From positions 1-64,000 of the forward strand of contig JAICIE010000001.1 in NCBI GenBank assembly GCA_025924515.1: a stretch of 64,000 bases of DNA, in the 5' to 3' direction. The notes under the pieces were generated by a model that made no database searches, had not been told where the DNA came from, and saw only the letters and a list, made by a program, of their open reading frames with translations. Both the position numbers and the translations under genes were made by a program. Shown in pieces: positions 16,825-25,202 of this stretch. Numbering within the stretch: the stretch's first letter is position 1; every line of letters starts with the position of its first letter. Origin of the DNA: Jatrophihabitans sp. (lineage in GTDB: Bacteria; Actinomycetota; Actinomycetes; Mycobacteriales; Jatrophihabitantaceae).

Positions 16825-17720
16825 TGACCGCCGTCACCGCAGACACGACCCCGAAACGGGGCGCCGACCATCACCGCCGCGCCGCCGGCCCCCCGCGGAG
16901 CACAACAAGAGGCCGCACGATCCTGCTGGCCTTCGCGGCCTACGTCATCGCCATGCTGTTCGTGCTGCCGTATGCCGAGATGGTTATCACCGCGCTGCGG
17001 CCGCCCCGGGAGCTCAACCGTCCCGGCTACCTGCCGCAGCACTGGAACTTCTCGAACTTCACCACGATCTGGAAGACCGGCTTCGGAGGGAATCTGGGCG
17101 CCAGCCTGAAGATCGCGGCCGGGGCCACTGTGCTGGTTCTTCTCGTTTCACTTCCCGCTGGCTATTACACCGCGCGGCGGCGCTTCCGGGGGCGCACGCT
17201 GTTCTTGCTGTTGGTGCTCGCGACCCAGATGTTCCAGCCTGCGGCCATGCTGGTCGGGATTCAGCGCGAGTTCATCAGCTTCAAACTGCCGAGTCCGGTC
17301 TTCTCGCTGATCCTGGTGAATGCCGGCTTCAACCTGGCCTTCGCGGTGTGGATCCTCAACGCCTACTTCTCGTCTATCCCCGCCGAACTCGAGGAAGCCG
17401 CGATGGTCGACGGCACCAGTCGCCTCGGCGCGATGTGGAGGATCACCTTCCCGTTGGCGCTGCCGGGAATCGTCACCGCGCTCATCTTCACCTTCATCGG
17501 GGCGTGGAACGAGTTCATCGTGGCGCTTACGCTGACCCTGGGCGTGAGCAACACGCAGACCCCGCTGACCGTCGCGATCAACAGCTACATCGGGCAGTAC
17601 TCGGTGGACTGGGGGCACCTGTTCGCCGGCGCGGTCATCGCGACCCTGCCCGTCATCGTCCTCTTCGCGATCATCGAAAAGCACGTCGTCAGCGGCCTCA
17701 CAGCGGGCTCCATCAAGTAG
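16824..17720 (+). CDS. ABC sugar importer, permease (MalG/DasC type)
   Basis: A 298-residue partner permease with six membrane segments and the EAA loop ELEEAAMVDGTSRLGAMWRI followed by FPLALPG. ATG at 16824 overlaps the upstream stop. No ATPase gene follows; in actinobacteria such sugar systems usually share the multitask ATPase MsiK encoded elsewhere, which would need to be found in the genome. Confidence 0.9.
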   Translation: MTAVTADTTPKRGADHHRRAAGPPRSTTRGRTILLAFAAYVIAMLFVLPYAEMVITALRPPRELNRPGYLPQHWNFSNFTTIWKTGFGGNLGASLKIAAGATVLVLLVSLPAGYYTARRRFRGRTLFLLLVLATQMFQPAAMLVGIQREFISFKLPSPVFSLILVNAGFNLAFAVWILNAYFSSIPAELEEAAMVDGTSRLGAMWRITFPLALPGIVTALIFTFIGAWNEFIVALTLTLGVSNTQTPLTVAINSYIGQYSVDWGHLFAGAVIATLPVIVLFAIIEKHVVSGLTAGSIK

Positions 17721-17837
17721 CGGGTATCCGCCGTCGTTCGACGGGGGCGCCCCTGACAGGAGCGGACGGGTCATGTCCCACATCGCCACGGAAGCACCAG
17801 CTCAGCCGACCCGGTGCATCGTGCTGACGGGCGGTCG

Positions 17838-18806
17838 GTGAGCGTCGATCCGTGCGTGTCCGGTCCCCGTGAGGTGGTGGCGGCTCTTGACGTCGGCGGC
17901 ACCACGATCAAGGCCGCGATCGTCGGCGTGGGCGGTCGGTTCCAACACCGTCGGGTGCTTCGGACACCGGTCACCGAGGGGCCGGACGCGGTCGTCGCGG
18001 CCGTGCTCGGTGAAGTGCGGGCGCTCATCGCCCACGCGGAGGGATCGGGCTCGTCGAGCGTCTGCGGCATCGGCCTGGTCGTCCCAGGCTCCGTCGACGC
18101 GGCGGCCGGGGTGGCCCGGTTCGCCGCCAACATCGGTTGGCGCAACGTCGCCTTGGGCGCCTTGGTCGAGAAGGAAACCGGAATACCGTGCAGCGTCGAG
18201 CATGACGTGCGCGCGGCCGGAATCGCGGAGGCCGCCCTCGGCCGGGTCGCCGGCGTCGACGACGCCATTCTGGCTGTCATCGGCACCGGTCTCGCGGCCG
18301 TCCTGTGGTCGGCCGGACGGCAGGTGTCCGGCGCCTCCCGGCTGGCCGGCGAGCTAGGGCACCTGCCGGTCTGGCCCGACGGCGAGCCGTGCCCGTGCGG
18401 TCAGCGCGGCTGCCTCGAGCGCTACGCCTCCGCCGGCGCCATCGTGCGCCGGTACGAGCAGGCAACCGGACGACACACGACAGGCGAGGCGATCGTCGCT
18501 CTCGCCGAGCATGAGGGTGCCGCGCGCGACGTGTGGCGGGATGCGATAACGGCGCTCTCGATCGGTCTGGCCTCGTGCACGATGCTGCTCGACCCTGCCC
18601 TGATCGTGTTGGGTGGCGGCCTGTCCAGCGCCGGTGAGCGATTGCGCGCCGCGGTCAGCAACGCGTTGGCGACCCGGGTCGTCTGGCGCGACCCGCCGCC
18701 GGTCGAGATCTCGCCGCTCGGCGCGGGCGCCGGATTGCTCGGGGCGGCAATCCTCGCCGCGGACGCCGCTGGGGTGCCCGGACTTGTGGCCAGCGGGTCG
18801 CGATAG
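17838..18806 (+). CDS. ROK-family sugar kinase, probably N-acetylglucosamine or glucose kinase
   Basis: A 322-residue ROK kinase. The ATP-binding DVGGTTIK (Asp18), the sugar-contact ELGH, and the zinc signature CPCGQRGCLE are all present. The second phosphate-binding region is around LIVLGGGLSSAG. Its place at the end of the aminosugar operon suggests phosphorylation of imported GlcNAc, making the NagA substrate; glucose kinase activity is the alternative. GTG at 17838 is the best start just before the domain, though no strong ribosome site is visible and GTG at 17814 is possible. Confidence 0.85.
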   Translation: MSVDPCVSGPREVVAALDVGGTTIKAAIVGVGGRFQHRRVLRTPVTEGPDAVVAAVLGEVRALIAHAEGSGSSSVCGIGLVVPGSVDAAAGVARFAANIGWRNVALGALVEKETGIPCSVEHDVRAAGIAEAALGRVAGVDDAILAVIGTGLAAVLWSAGRQVSGASRLAGELGHLPVWPDGEPCPCGQRGCLERYASAGAIVRRYEQATGRHTTGEAIVALAEHEGAARDVWRDAITALSIGLASCTMLLDPALIVLGGGLSSAGERLRAAVSNALATRVVWRDPPPVEISPLGAGAGLLGAAILAADAAGVPGLVASGSR

Positions 18807-18824
18807 CGCCTAAAAGTCAGGACC

Positions 18825-19586
18825 TCAGAGCAGCCAGGGGTCGATCTCTACGGTCTGGCGCGGCGGATCGGCTATGACCGGCGATTCCCGGCGCCGCCTG
18901 CGGATCGGTGCGGTTCCCCACCGCCGGACCAGTCCGCGCATCCCCTCGGCGCCCGCGCCGAGCCGCGTGAAATCGGCCCGGCGCGGGCCGGTCGGCAGAT
19001 CCCGGGGTAGAGCGGCGGCGCTCACCACCCAGGCCGGCAATCGAAGCAGGTCGAGGACGGCGAACAACCGCTCCGACTCGATGAAACTGTCGGGGTCCAG
19101 TTCGGCGATCAATAGCTCGAGCAGGTCTTCCAGGGCCTCGGGGCGCCCGCAGATATCGGCGAAAGCCCCTGCGTACTCCACGCCCACCGGTTCGGTGATC
19201 ATGTCGGTGCGGTCCTCATGATCGAAGGACGGGTCGGAGACATAGCGTCCGACCTCCTGTCCTTCGCGCCATCCGATGACCACCAGCTGCCGGTCGCGCA
19301 GAACGCGGACCACAAGGACGGGAACCCCGAGCTCGGCGGCCAGCGTCGCGCCGACTCCGATCAGGTCGCGGCGTCGCGCTGCTACGGCGCCGGCAGCCCG
19401 CGCCGGCACCCCCACGACCCAGTCCCCTTCGGTCGGCGCTATCCACCCCGTGAACCGCATCCGGCGCAGCGCGGCAACGACATCCGCGTGCGAGCCGCGA
19501 CCGTCCGCTCCCCCGCCGACCCGGACCAGCACGGCGGCATAGGTCGACCCAGCAGGGCCATCCGCGTCCCGCGGAGGCCGAGCCAT
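18825..19586 (-). CDS. Hypothetical actinobacterial protein
   Basis: A 253-residue cytoplasmic protein I do not recognise. It has no signal peptide or membrane segment. The N-terminal half alternates beta strands and helices (AAVLVRVGGGADGRGSHADV, WIAPTEGDWVVGVPA, LAAELGVPVLVVRVLRDRQL). The middle is acidic (ELDPDSFIESERLFAVLDLL), and the C-terminus is Arg-rich and ends in a hydrophobic WLL. ATG at 19586 is preferred over 19601. Its start region lies opposite the leader of the methyltransferase, so the two promoters overlap. Similar proteins may be common but uncharacterised in actinobacteria. Confidence 0.6.
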   Translation of the reverse strand: MARPPRDADGPAGSTYAAVLVRVGGGADGRGSHADVVAALRRMRFTGWIAPTEGDWVVGVPARAAGAVAARRRDLIGVGATLAAELGVPVLVVRVLRDRQLVVIGWREGQEVGRYVSDPSFDHEDRTDMITEPVGVEYAGAFADICGRPEALEDLLELLIAELDPDSFIESERLFAVLDLLRLPAWVVSAAALPRDLPTGPRRADFTRLGAGAEGMRGLVRRWGTAPIRRRRRESPVIADPPRQTVEIDPWLL

Positions 19587-19659
19587 GCCCGGATACACCA
19601 TGCCTCCAGGATGCCCACCGTCCTTCTTCGTACGTTCGTCGCGGGGGCATGCTGGTCCC

Positions 19660-20514
19660 GTGCCGTCCGATCAGGTCAGCGCCGCAACGTCACCGGGGTG
19701 GACGTGGGATCCCTCGCTGTATGCGGGCAGCGCCCCGTACTACGCCGTCGGCCGGGTCGGCTACCCGGCCGAGGTCGCCGCGCTGTTGGTCGACGCGCTG
19801 CAACTGGACGGTTCCGGGCGGCTGCTCGATGTCGGCTGCGGCCCGGGATCGCTGACCCTGCTGCTCGCGCCGCACTTCAGCGAGGCGTTCGGCATCGACG
19901 CGGACCGCGACATGCTGACCGAGGCAGCCAGGCTGGCCGAGGAGAAGGGCATCGGCAACGTCAGGTGGCGACAGCTGCGCGCCGAGGAACTGCCCGCTGA
20001 CCTGCCACCGGCGCAGCTGGTCACCTTCGCCCAGTCACTTCACTGGATGGACCGGCGCCGCGTGACCAGAGCCGTCCGCGCGCTGCTCGTCCCGCACGGC
20101 GCGGTCGTGCATGTGCACGCCACCACCCACGAAGGCGTCGGCACCGATGCCCCGCTCTCGCATCCCCAGCCGCCACGGAAGGCCATCACCCTGCTGGTGC
20201 AGCGCTACCTCGGCCCGCAGCGCCGGGCCGGGCAGGGCGTCCTCACGCCGGGGGTGGCGGACAGCGAGGACGTCGTCTACCGCGCCGCCGGGTTCACGGG
20301 TCCGCGGCACCTGGAGGTCCCCGGCCGGGTGGTGGACCGCTCCGCAGCCGAGGTCGCAGCATCGGTCTACTCGCTGTCCGGATCGACCCCGTCCCTGTTC
20401 GGCGACCGCCTGCCGGACTTCGACGCAGATCTGCGCCGTCTGCTCGCCGACGCAAGCCCTGATGGGCGCTTCAGCGAGCAGATGGCTCCGATCGCTCTGG
20501 ACATCTGGCGCTGA
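19660..20514 (+). CDS. Class I SAM-dependent methyltransferase
   Basis: A 284-residue methyltransferase with motif I LLDVGCGPGSLTLLL, an acidic loop (FGIDADRDMLTEA) and motif LVTFAQSLHWMDR. The N-terminus (YYAVGRVGYPAEVAALLV) matches the UbiE/trans-aconitate-methyltransferase-like group often called methyltransferase type 11. Start is GTG at 19660. The last 44 bases overlap the convergent sigma-factor gene. Substrate unknown. Confidence 0.85.
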   Translation: MPSDQVSAATSPGWTWDPSLYAGSAPYYAVGRVGYPAEVAALLVDALQLDGSGRLLDVGCGPGSLTLLLAPHFSEAFGIDADRDMLTEAARLAEEKGIGNVRWRQLRAEELPADLPPAQLVTFAQSLHWMDRRRVTRAVRALLVPHGAVVHVHATTHEGVGTDAPLSHPQPPRKAITLLVQRYLGPQRRAGQGVLTPGVADSEDVVYRAAGFTGPRHLEVPGRVVDRSAAEVAASVYSLSGSTPSLFGDRLPDFDADLRRLLADASPDGRFSEQMAPIALDIWR

Positions 20515-21694
20515 CGGCTCGTGCGCGAGCGGCCGAACGCACCAGGTGATCACGCTCGGCGACGTCCGTAGCCCGACGGGCGGCTTCCGCGTAGGCCGTC
20601 GCGGCGGCAGCGAGGTCGCCGCCGAGCTCGTGGAGGTGGCCGCGGACGGCGTGCCAGCGATGCCTCTCGCCCAACACCTGACGCAGGCGGTCGGTCTCGC
20701 GGAGCCCGCCGGCAGAGCCGAGGACGTGGCCGACCGCGACCGCGCGCCCGAGCACCGCTGCGGGGTCCTGGCGCACCGGGTCGTCGCTGAGGGCGACGAG
20801 GTCGTCGTACCAGGCGAGGATCTGCGCCCAGTCGGTCTCGTCGGAGCTCGCCGCGTCGTCGTGCAGCGCGGCGATTGCGGCCTCGATCTGGTAGCGGCCG
20901 GGGCATTGTGCCGCCAGCGCCGACTGCAGGATGCGCACACCCTCGGCGATCTCGCGGGTGTCCCAGAGGTCGCGGTCCTGTCGATCCAGCGGCACGATGC
21001 GGCCCTCGGCGTCGAACCGCGCCGCCAGGCGAGCGTGATTGAGCAGCATCAGCGCAAGCAGTCCCCGCGCCTCCGGTTCGTCGGTGGCCAGAGTGAGCTG
21101 GCGGGCGAGCCGGATCGCCTCGCCCGCCAGGTCCACCCGTCCCGCGTGCCCGGCCGTGTAGACCAGGTACAGCACCCGGAGGACGACGGCGAGGTCGCCG
21201 GGCTGGTCGAGGCGGCGGCCCTGCAGGGTGCGCTTGGCCCGGCTGATCCGCTGCGCCATCGTCGCCTCGGGCACGTAGAACGCGTCTGCGATCTCCCGGG
21301 TGGTCAGTCCGCCGACCGCGCGGAGCGTCAGCGCGACCTGGGAGGCGGGCGCGAGATGTGGAACGCAGCAGCAGAAGAGCAGGAACAGGGTGTCGTCGCC
21401 CGCCTCGGCGGCGCCTGGCCGCGGCTCGGCGTAGGTCGCCTCCTCGCGCCGGCGCCGGGCCGCCTCGCTGCGGCGGGCGTCGACGAGCCGCCGGGTCGCG
21501 ACCGTCGCCAGCCAGGCCCGCGGGTCGCGCGGCGGGTGTTCCGGCCACACCCGCAGAGCCTCCAGCAGGGCGTCCTGCAGGGCGTCCTCGGCGGCATCGA
21601 AGTCCTCACCCCGACGGACCAGGGCCGCGAGCACCCGGGGGACGAGGGCGCGCAGCGCGCCCTCGTCCGGCAGTCGTGTCGGGTCGTCGATCAC
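20471..21694 (-). CDS. ECF42-type RNA polymerase sigma factor
   Basis: A 407-residue sigma factor. Region 2 includes EDFDAAEDALQDALLEALRVWPEHPP, and region 4 includes LTTREIADAFYVPEATMAQRISRAKRTL. A long C-terminal extension (about 190-407) of TPR-like helices (DUF6596) then replaces an anti-sigma factor. This domain order and a DGPF/YCII partner directly upstream define group ECF42, in which the C-terminal extension is thought to control activity. The partner ends six bases before this start, so they form an operon. The signal sensed is unknown. Confidence 0.92.
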   Translation of the reverse strand: MIDDPTRLPDEGALRALVPRVLAALVRRGEDFDAAEDALQDALLEALRVWPEHPPRDPRAWLATVATRRLVDARRSEAARRRREEATYAEPRPGAAEAGDDTLFLLFCCCVPHLAPASQVALTLRAVGGLTTREIADAFYVPEATMAQRISRAKRTLQGRRLDQPGDLAVVLRVLYLVYTAGHAGRVDLAGEAIRLARQLTLATDEPEARGLLALMLLNHARLAARFDAEGRIVPLDRQDRDLWDTREIAEGVRILQSALAAQCPGRYQIEAAIAALHDDAASSDETDWAQILAWYDDLVALSDDPVRQDPAAVLGRAVAVGHVLGSAGGLRETDRLRQVLGERHRWHAVRGHLHELGGDLAAAATAYAEAARRATDVAERDHLVRSAARARAVSARCPERSEPSAR

Positions 21695-21700
21695 GCCGGG

Positions 21701-22111
21701 TCAGGCGTCCGCCGGCGCCTCGGACATGACCTCCCGCACGTCGATCCACTCGTACAGCGGCTTCCCGCCCGGGCCGGGTTCGGAGGAGACGTAGGCCGCC
21801 ACCTGGAGGGCGCGCTGGTACGACTCGACGTCGATCATGTACCAGCCGGCGACCAGATCACTCGTCTCCGGGTGGGGGCCCTCGGTGGTGACCGGCGCGG
21901 CGTCCGGGCCGCCGTAGCGCACCCACGTGCGCGTCGGCGTCAGGGCGTGCGCGCCGACGAACTCCCCGTTCTCCTCGAGCAGTTCGCTGACATGCCTGAG
22001 GAAGGCCATGTGCGCCTCAACGTCCTCGGGCGCCCACTGGTCCATCGGCGGGAAGGGGTGGTGCGGCGCCGGTCCGCCGCGGTAGTGCTTGAGGAGCAGG
22101 TACTTCGGCAT
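21701..22111 (-). CDS. YCII/DGPF-family protein, partner of ECF42
   Basis: A 136-residue YCII-related protein. The N-terminus MPKYLLLKHYRGG and the middle region GPHPETSDLVAGWYMIDVESY (in the place of the DGPF-type motif) fit the family. ATG at 22111 is preceded by GGAGAT on the minus strand. These small ferredoxin-like-fold proteins are obligate genomic neighbours of ECF42 sigma factors; their biochemical role is unknown, with enzyme-like activity or signal sensing suggested. Confidence 0.88.
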   Translation of the reverse strand: MPKYLLLKHYRGGPAPHHPFPPMDQWAPEDVEAHMAFLRHVSELLEENGEFVGAHALTPTRTWVRYGGPDAAPVTTEGPHPETSDLVAGWYMIDVESYQRALQVAAYVSSEPGPGGKPLYEWIDVREVMSEAPADA

Positions 22112-22272
22112 GGTGATCTCCTGGGGTCGTGGGCCGCGCCGATCGTGGCCCGTCATCTCGTGAGCGGAGCCGGACGGGCCTTCTCGACATGGAATCACCC
22201 ACGGACTTCCGCGACCGCGCAGAGCGCTCGCAAATACCGGCCGACGGGGGCGTTCGAGGCCAGACTGGGGCC

Positions 22273-22995
22273 ATGGATCGTGGCGGCAAGGAGCAGCGTC
22301 GGCGCGACCGGTTGCGGGACTATCAGGCGCAGCTCGAGGCGACCCGGCAGTCCGTCGCCGTCCTGGCGGAGTTCGCCCGAGGCCGCGAGTCCCGCGCCGC
22401 GGACCGGCCCTTGGAGGCTGAGTTCGCCGCCACAGCCGTCGAGGGATGTGCCGAGCCGCTGCCGGCGGGGGTGTGGGTCGCCTTGCGGCGAGGGGACCTG
22501 GACGCGGTCGTCGACATCCTCGTGCAGGCCGCCACGGAGCAGTTCTTGATCGCAGAGCACGAGGAGCTGGGCAGCGGCTATCGGCTGACTGCGGTCCCCG
22601 AGTCCCGCGGCGTGCCGGACCTCGACCGGCTTATCGCGCAGGTCGCCGCCCTGCTCCGGGTGCCGAACGACGTCTTGTCGGTCATCGCCGGCTGGGGGCC
22701 GGAGGATCCCCGCACGGTTGCCGAGATCGACCACTTGCTCGATCCGCGGCACGGCCCGCCCACTGCGGCGACCGGCGCCCGGCCCGCGCCCCGACCGGCC
22801 TCATTGCCGGCGCCCACCAAGGCACCGGCCGACCCGAGAACGCGGTTGACCTTGTCGCGTGCGGAGTTCGCCGCCGTGTTGGCGCTGACACCGGATCAAC
22901 GCGACGTGTTCGCAGCGCTGACTCGGGAGGCCGACATCCTGATCAGAGCCGACTCCGGCGGATCGTCCGCGGCCAGCCCGACCGCGGAGGCGTGA
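22273..22995 (+). CDS. Hypothetical protein
   Basis: A 240-residue cytoplasmic protein I cannot assign. The N-terminus is charged and helical (RRRDRLRDYQAQLEATRQSV). The centre is predicted alpha/beta (ILVQAATEQFLIAEHEELGSGYRL). A Pro/Ala-rich linker (about 160-200) leads to a short C-terminal helical segment (LTLSRAEFAAVLALTPDQRDVFAALT). No catalytic motif is visible. The start at 22273 is chosen because upstream codons are Arg/Ser-rich and lack pattern; an ATG at 22189 is an alternative. Confidence 0.55.
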   Translation: MDRGGKEQRRRDRLRDYQAQLEATRQSVAVLAEFARGRESRAADRPLEAEFAATAVEGCAEPLPAGVWVALRRGDLDAVVDILVQAATEQFLIAEHEELGSGYRLTAVPESRGVPDLDRLIAQVAALLRVPNDVLSVIAGWGPEDPRTVAEIDHLLDPRHGPPTAATGARPAPRPASLPAPTKAPADPRTRLTLSRAEFAAVLALTPDQRDVFAALTREADILIRADSGGSSAASPTAEA

Positions 22996-23091
22996 ACGTC
23001 AAATCCCTCGGTGACCCGGTGGGATCCGAGGGGTACACGGCGCCCTCACAGGAACCGAGGCGGGCAGGTGCGCTTGTCCCTAGGGACGACA

Positions 23092-23122
23092 GCATGGCCG
23101 TGCAGCAACTGCACGGCCATGC
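23092..23122 (-). terminator. Terminator of the cold-shock gene
   Basis: A perfect 14-bp stem (GCATGGCCGTGCAG at 23092-23105 with its complement at 23109-23122) and a 3-base loop, 14 bases beyond the minus-strand csp stop. A second short palindrome, GTCCCTAGGGAC, lies next to it at 23077-23088. Confidence 0.75.
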
Positions 23123-23135
23123 CTGGTGTGACGGT

Positions 23136-23339
23136 TCAGACGACGCGGACGTTGTCCGCCTGGGGACCCTTCTGGCCCTGAACGGCGTCGAACTCCACGC
23201 GCTGGTTCTCGTCGAGGGACTTGTACCCGTTACCGACGATGGCAGAGAAATGCACGAAAAGGTCCTTGCCGCCGTCGTCGGGGGTGATGAAGCCGAAGCC
23301 CTTTTCGCTGTTGAACCACTTCACGGTGCCTTGTGCCAT
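23136..23339 (-). CDS. cspA: Cold-shock protein
   Basis: A 67-residue single cold-shock domain, an RNA chaperone that melts RNA structure. RNP-1 KGFGFI and RNP-2 LFVHF are intact, and the start [18 protein letters not shown] is the actinobacterial CspA form. ATG at 23339 has GGGAAG upstream. The leader (23340-23586) is long enough to be a regulated 5' UTR, as is common for csp genes, although no specific element is recognised. Confidence 0.96.
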   Translation of the reverse strand: MAQGTVKWFNSEKGFGFITPDDGGKDLFVHFSAIVGNGYKSLDENQRVEFDAVQGQKGPQADNVRVV

Positions 23340-23586
23340 TACTGCTTCCCTTCGATGAAGCCGGTGCCGCAACGCACCCCGCGTGCGTCGCGTGGTTTTG
23401 CGGATGACGGCCTTCGAGTCAAGCAACAAAGGCGACAGGCGCAACTGCAACAATCCTGCGTCGCGCATCAAGCCGATGAAGGAACTGCTGACAACCGTCC
23501 ACCACCATAGCAGGCTCGCTGGTGCTCGGCATCGGATGGGGCGTGCCGCCCCCTGTGCTCGCTCGTGCGATGCGCCGCAACCGGCT

Positions 23587-25029
23587 TCACCGGGTCGGCA
23601 ATGTGATCCCGTACCGGGTGATCTTGCGATAGATGGTCGCCCGACCGATCCCGAGCTTCTGCGCGGCTTGCACCATGCTCACGCCGGGCTCGGTCAGGCA
23701 CCGCACGATCTCGTCGCGCTCGACGACTTCCAGCCGGCTCAGCGGTGCCCGGCCGCTGGTGAAGACCTCGGGCGGCAGGTGACGGGCGTCCACGAGGTCG
23801 GTGCGTGCGGCCGCCTGGCGGACAACCTCGCGCAACTGCGCGACGTTGCCCGGCCAGTGATAGGCGCTCAGCGCGCGGGCGGCCGCGGGTGCGAACCCGA
23901 TCGGCCGCTGCCGCTCCGTCCCGGCGATCTGCTGTGCCAACGGCAGAACGTCTTCGGTGCGGTGCCGCAAGGGCGGCGCCTCCACGACCGTGTCGACGAG
24001 GCCGGCTAGCGGGGTCGGAATGGCGTGAAATGCCCGAGCGGCCAGGACGAACGGCTGCGGCTGTGCGCGAGTGTGCCGGTGTCCGGCCAGGACGGCCGCG
24101 AGCTCGTCGGCCGCCCAGGCGGGCAAGGTGTCGATGCGCGACACGACGACGCAGGTGTCCTCGGCCTTGATCTCCGGCGTCCAGGAGGCGAGCCACGCCC
24201 CCACGTGGTCGCCGGCCGGCGCCCGGGCGTGCAGGATGCGAGCGCGAGCGGTGAGCCGCCGCCGCGCCAGGGCCGCGAGGGTCGCCTTGCCCGCGCCTCG
24301 CTCACCCACCACGGCGGCCACCCGCCCGGCCGCGAGCGCCGCCCCGAGCTCGCTCACCGCCGAGCGCCAGCAGGCCGACACGCAGGGGTCGGCGTCCTGC
24401 GTCCCGGTCGCGACGACGACGTGGAAAACCTCGCCGCGCAGCGCACGGCCGGGAGCGCGGCCCCCCGCCCGCGCGAGCATGAGCGCCGCCGTGGCGCCGG
24501 CCGCAGCCTGCGCCAGCGCCAGCAGCAGCTGTGAGGACCGGTCGGACCAGGTGGTCAGGTTGACGGTCCCCGCCAGGTCGCCGCTGCGCGGGTCCACTAC
24601 CGGCACCGCCGCACAGGTGTAGCCCCGCAGGTCCGCGCAGTAGTGCTCCTCCCCACGCACCAGCGTGGGCGCCCGGTCTGCCAGCGACAGACCGAGACCG
24701 TTCGTGCCCGCGGACCGCTCGGCGAAGGTGAACCCGGGGGCCAGATGGACCCGGTCGAGCGACCGGGCGATAGCCGCGTCGTTGCAGTGCCGGTCGAGAA
24801 CGAACCCGTCCGGATCGGCGAGCATCAGGCTGACCGGCTCGTTGGCGATGGTGCCGTACAGGTCCTGCAGCACCTGGTGGCCGCAGTCGTAGAACAGGCA
24901 ATCGGTGTCGAGCGCGGCGCTGAAGGCCGGCTCCACGTGCTCCAGCGATACGCCGTAGCTTTCCGACCGCCGCCATGAAGCACGCACCCGGGCCGGCGCC
25001 GCGATCTCTGGCAGGTCCGGGTCGGACAC
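23587..25029 (-). CDS. AcoR/MimR-like Fis-type regulator with degenerate AAA+ domain
   Basis: A 480-residue transcription regulator built like a bacterial enhancer-binding protein: a GAF-type sensor (about 40-185, [13 protein letters not shown]), an AAA+-like domain (about 205-405) and a Fis-type HTH (about 450-472, [16 protein letters not shown]). The AAA+ part is unusual. Walker A reads GERGAGKAT (242-250), the Walker B position reads VVVSRID in place of the usual LFLDEI, and no GAFTGA loop is present, though WPGN (392-395) remains. Actinobacteria lack sigma-54, so it probably works by a sigma-54-independent route. Divergent from the amidohydrolase operon with two palindromes between, so it likely regulates that operon. 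Confidence 0.88.
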   Translation of the reverse strand: MSDPDLPEIAAPARVRASWRRSESYGVSLEHVEPAFSAALDTDCLFYDCGHQVLQDLYGTIANEPVSLMLADPDGFVLDRHCNDAAIARSLDRVHLAPGFTFAERSAGTNGLGLSLADRAPTLVRGEEHYCADLRGYTCAAVPVVDPRSGDLAGTVNLTTWSDRSSQLLLALAQAAAGATAALMLARAGGRAPGRALRGEVFHVVVATGTQDADPCVSACWRSAVSELGAALAAGRVAAVVGERGAGKATLAALARRRLTARARILHARAPAGDHVGAWLASWTPEIKAEDTCVVVSRIDTLPAWAADELAAVLAGHRHTRAQPQPFVLAARAFHAIPTPLAGLVDTVVEAPPLRHRTEDVLPLAQQIAGTERQRPIGFAPAAARALSAYHWPGNVAQLREVVRQAAARTDLVDARHLPPEVFTSGRAPLSRLEVVERDEIVRCLTEPGVSMVQAAQKLGIGRATIYRKITRYGITLPTR

Positions 25030-25081
25030 GCCGTCAGCCTACGTCGGGACATCTCGATCCCGGGCCCCGCGAACGTTCTGC

Positions 25082-25114
25082 GGTCTCTCGGGAGACCTGT
25101 CCCAAAGTGAGACA
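25082..25114. promoter_or_regulatory. Two adjacent palindromes between the Fis-type regulator and amidohydrolase
   Basis: GGTCTC-N4-GAGACC (25082-25097, perfect 6-bp arms) is followed at once by TGTCCCA-N3-TGAGACA (25098-25114, 6 of 7 paired). The shared GAGAC/GTCTC core suggests two binding sites for one dimeric regulator. They lie 53-85 bases from the regulator start and 89-121 from the amidohydrolase start. Confidence 0.6.
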
Positions 25115-25202
25115 TCACCCGGGTTACGCCGCGACGTCGCGCTGCCTACCGTCCTGCTTCAGGGGCGCCGGGCGCCCGACCAGATCCAGGCGGAGGTTGT
25201 TG

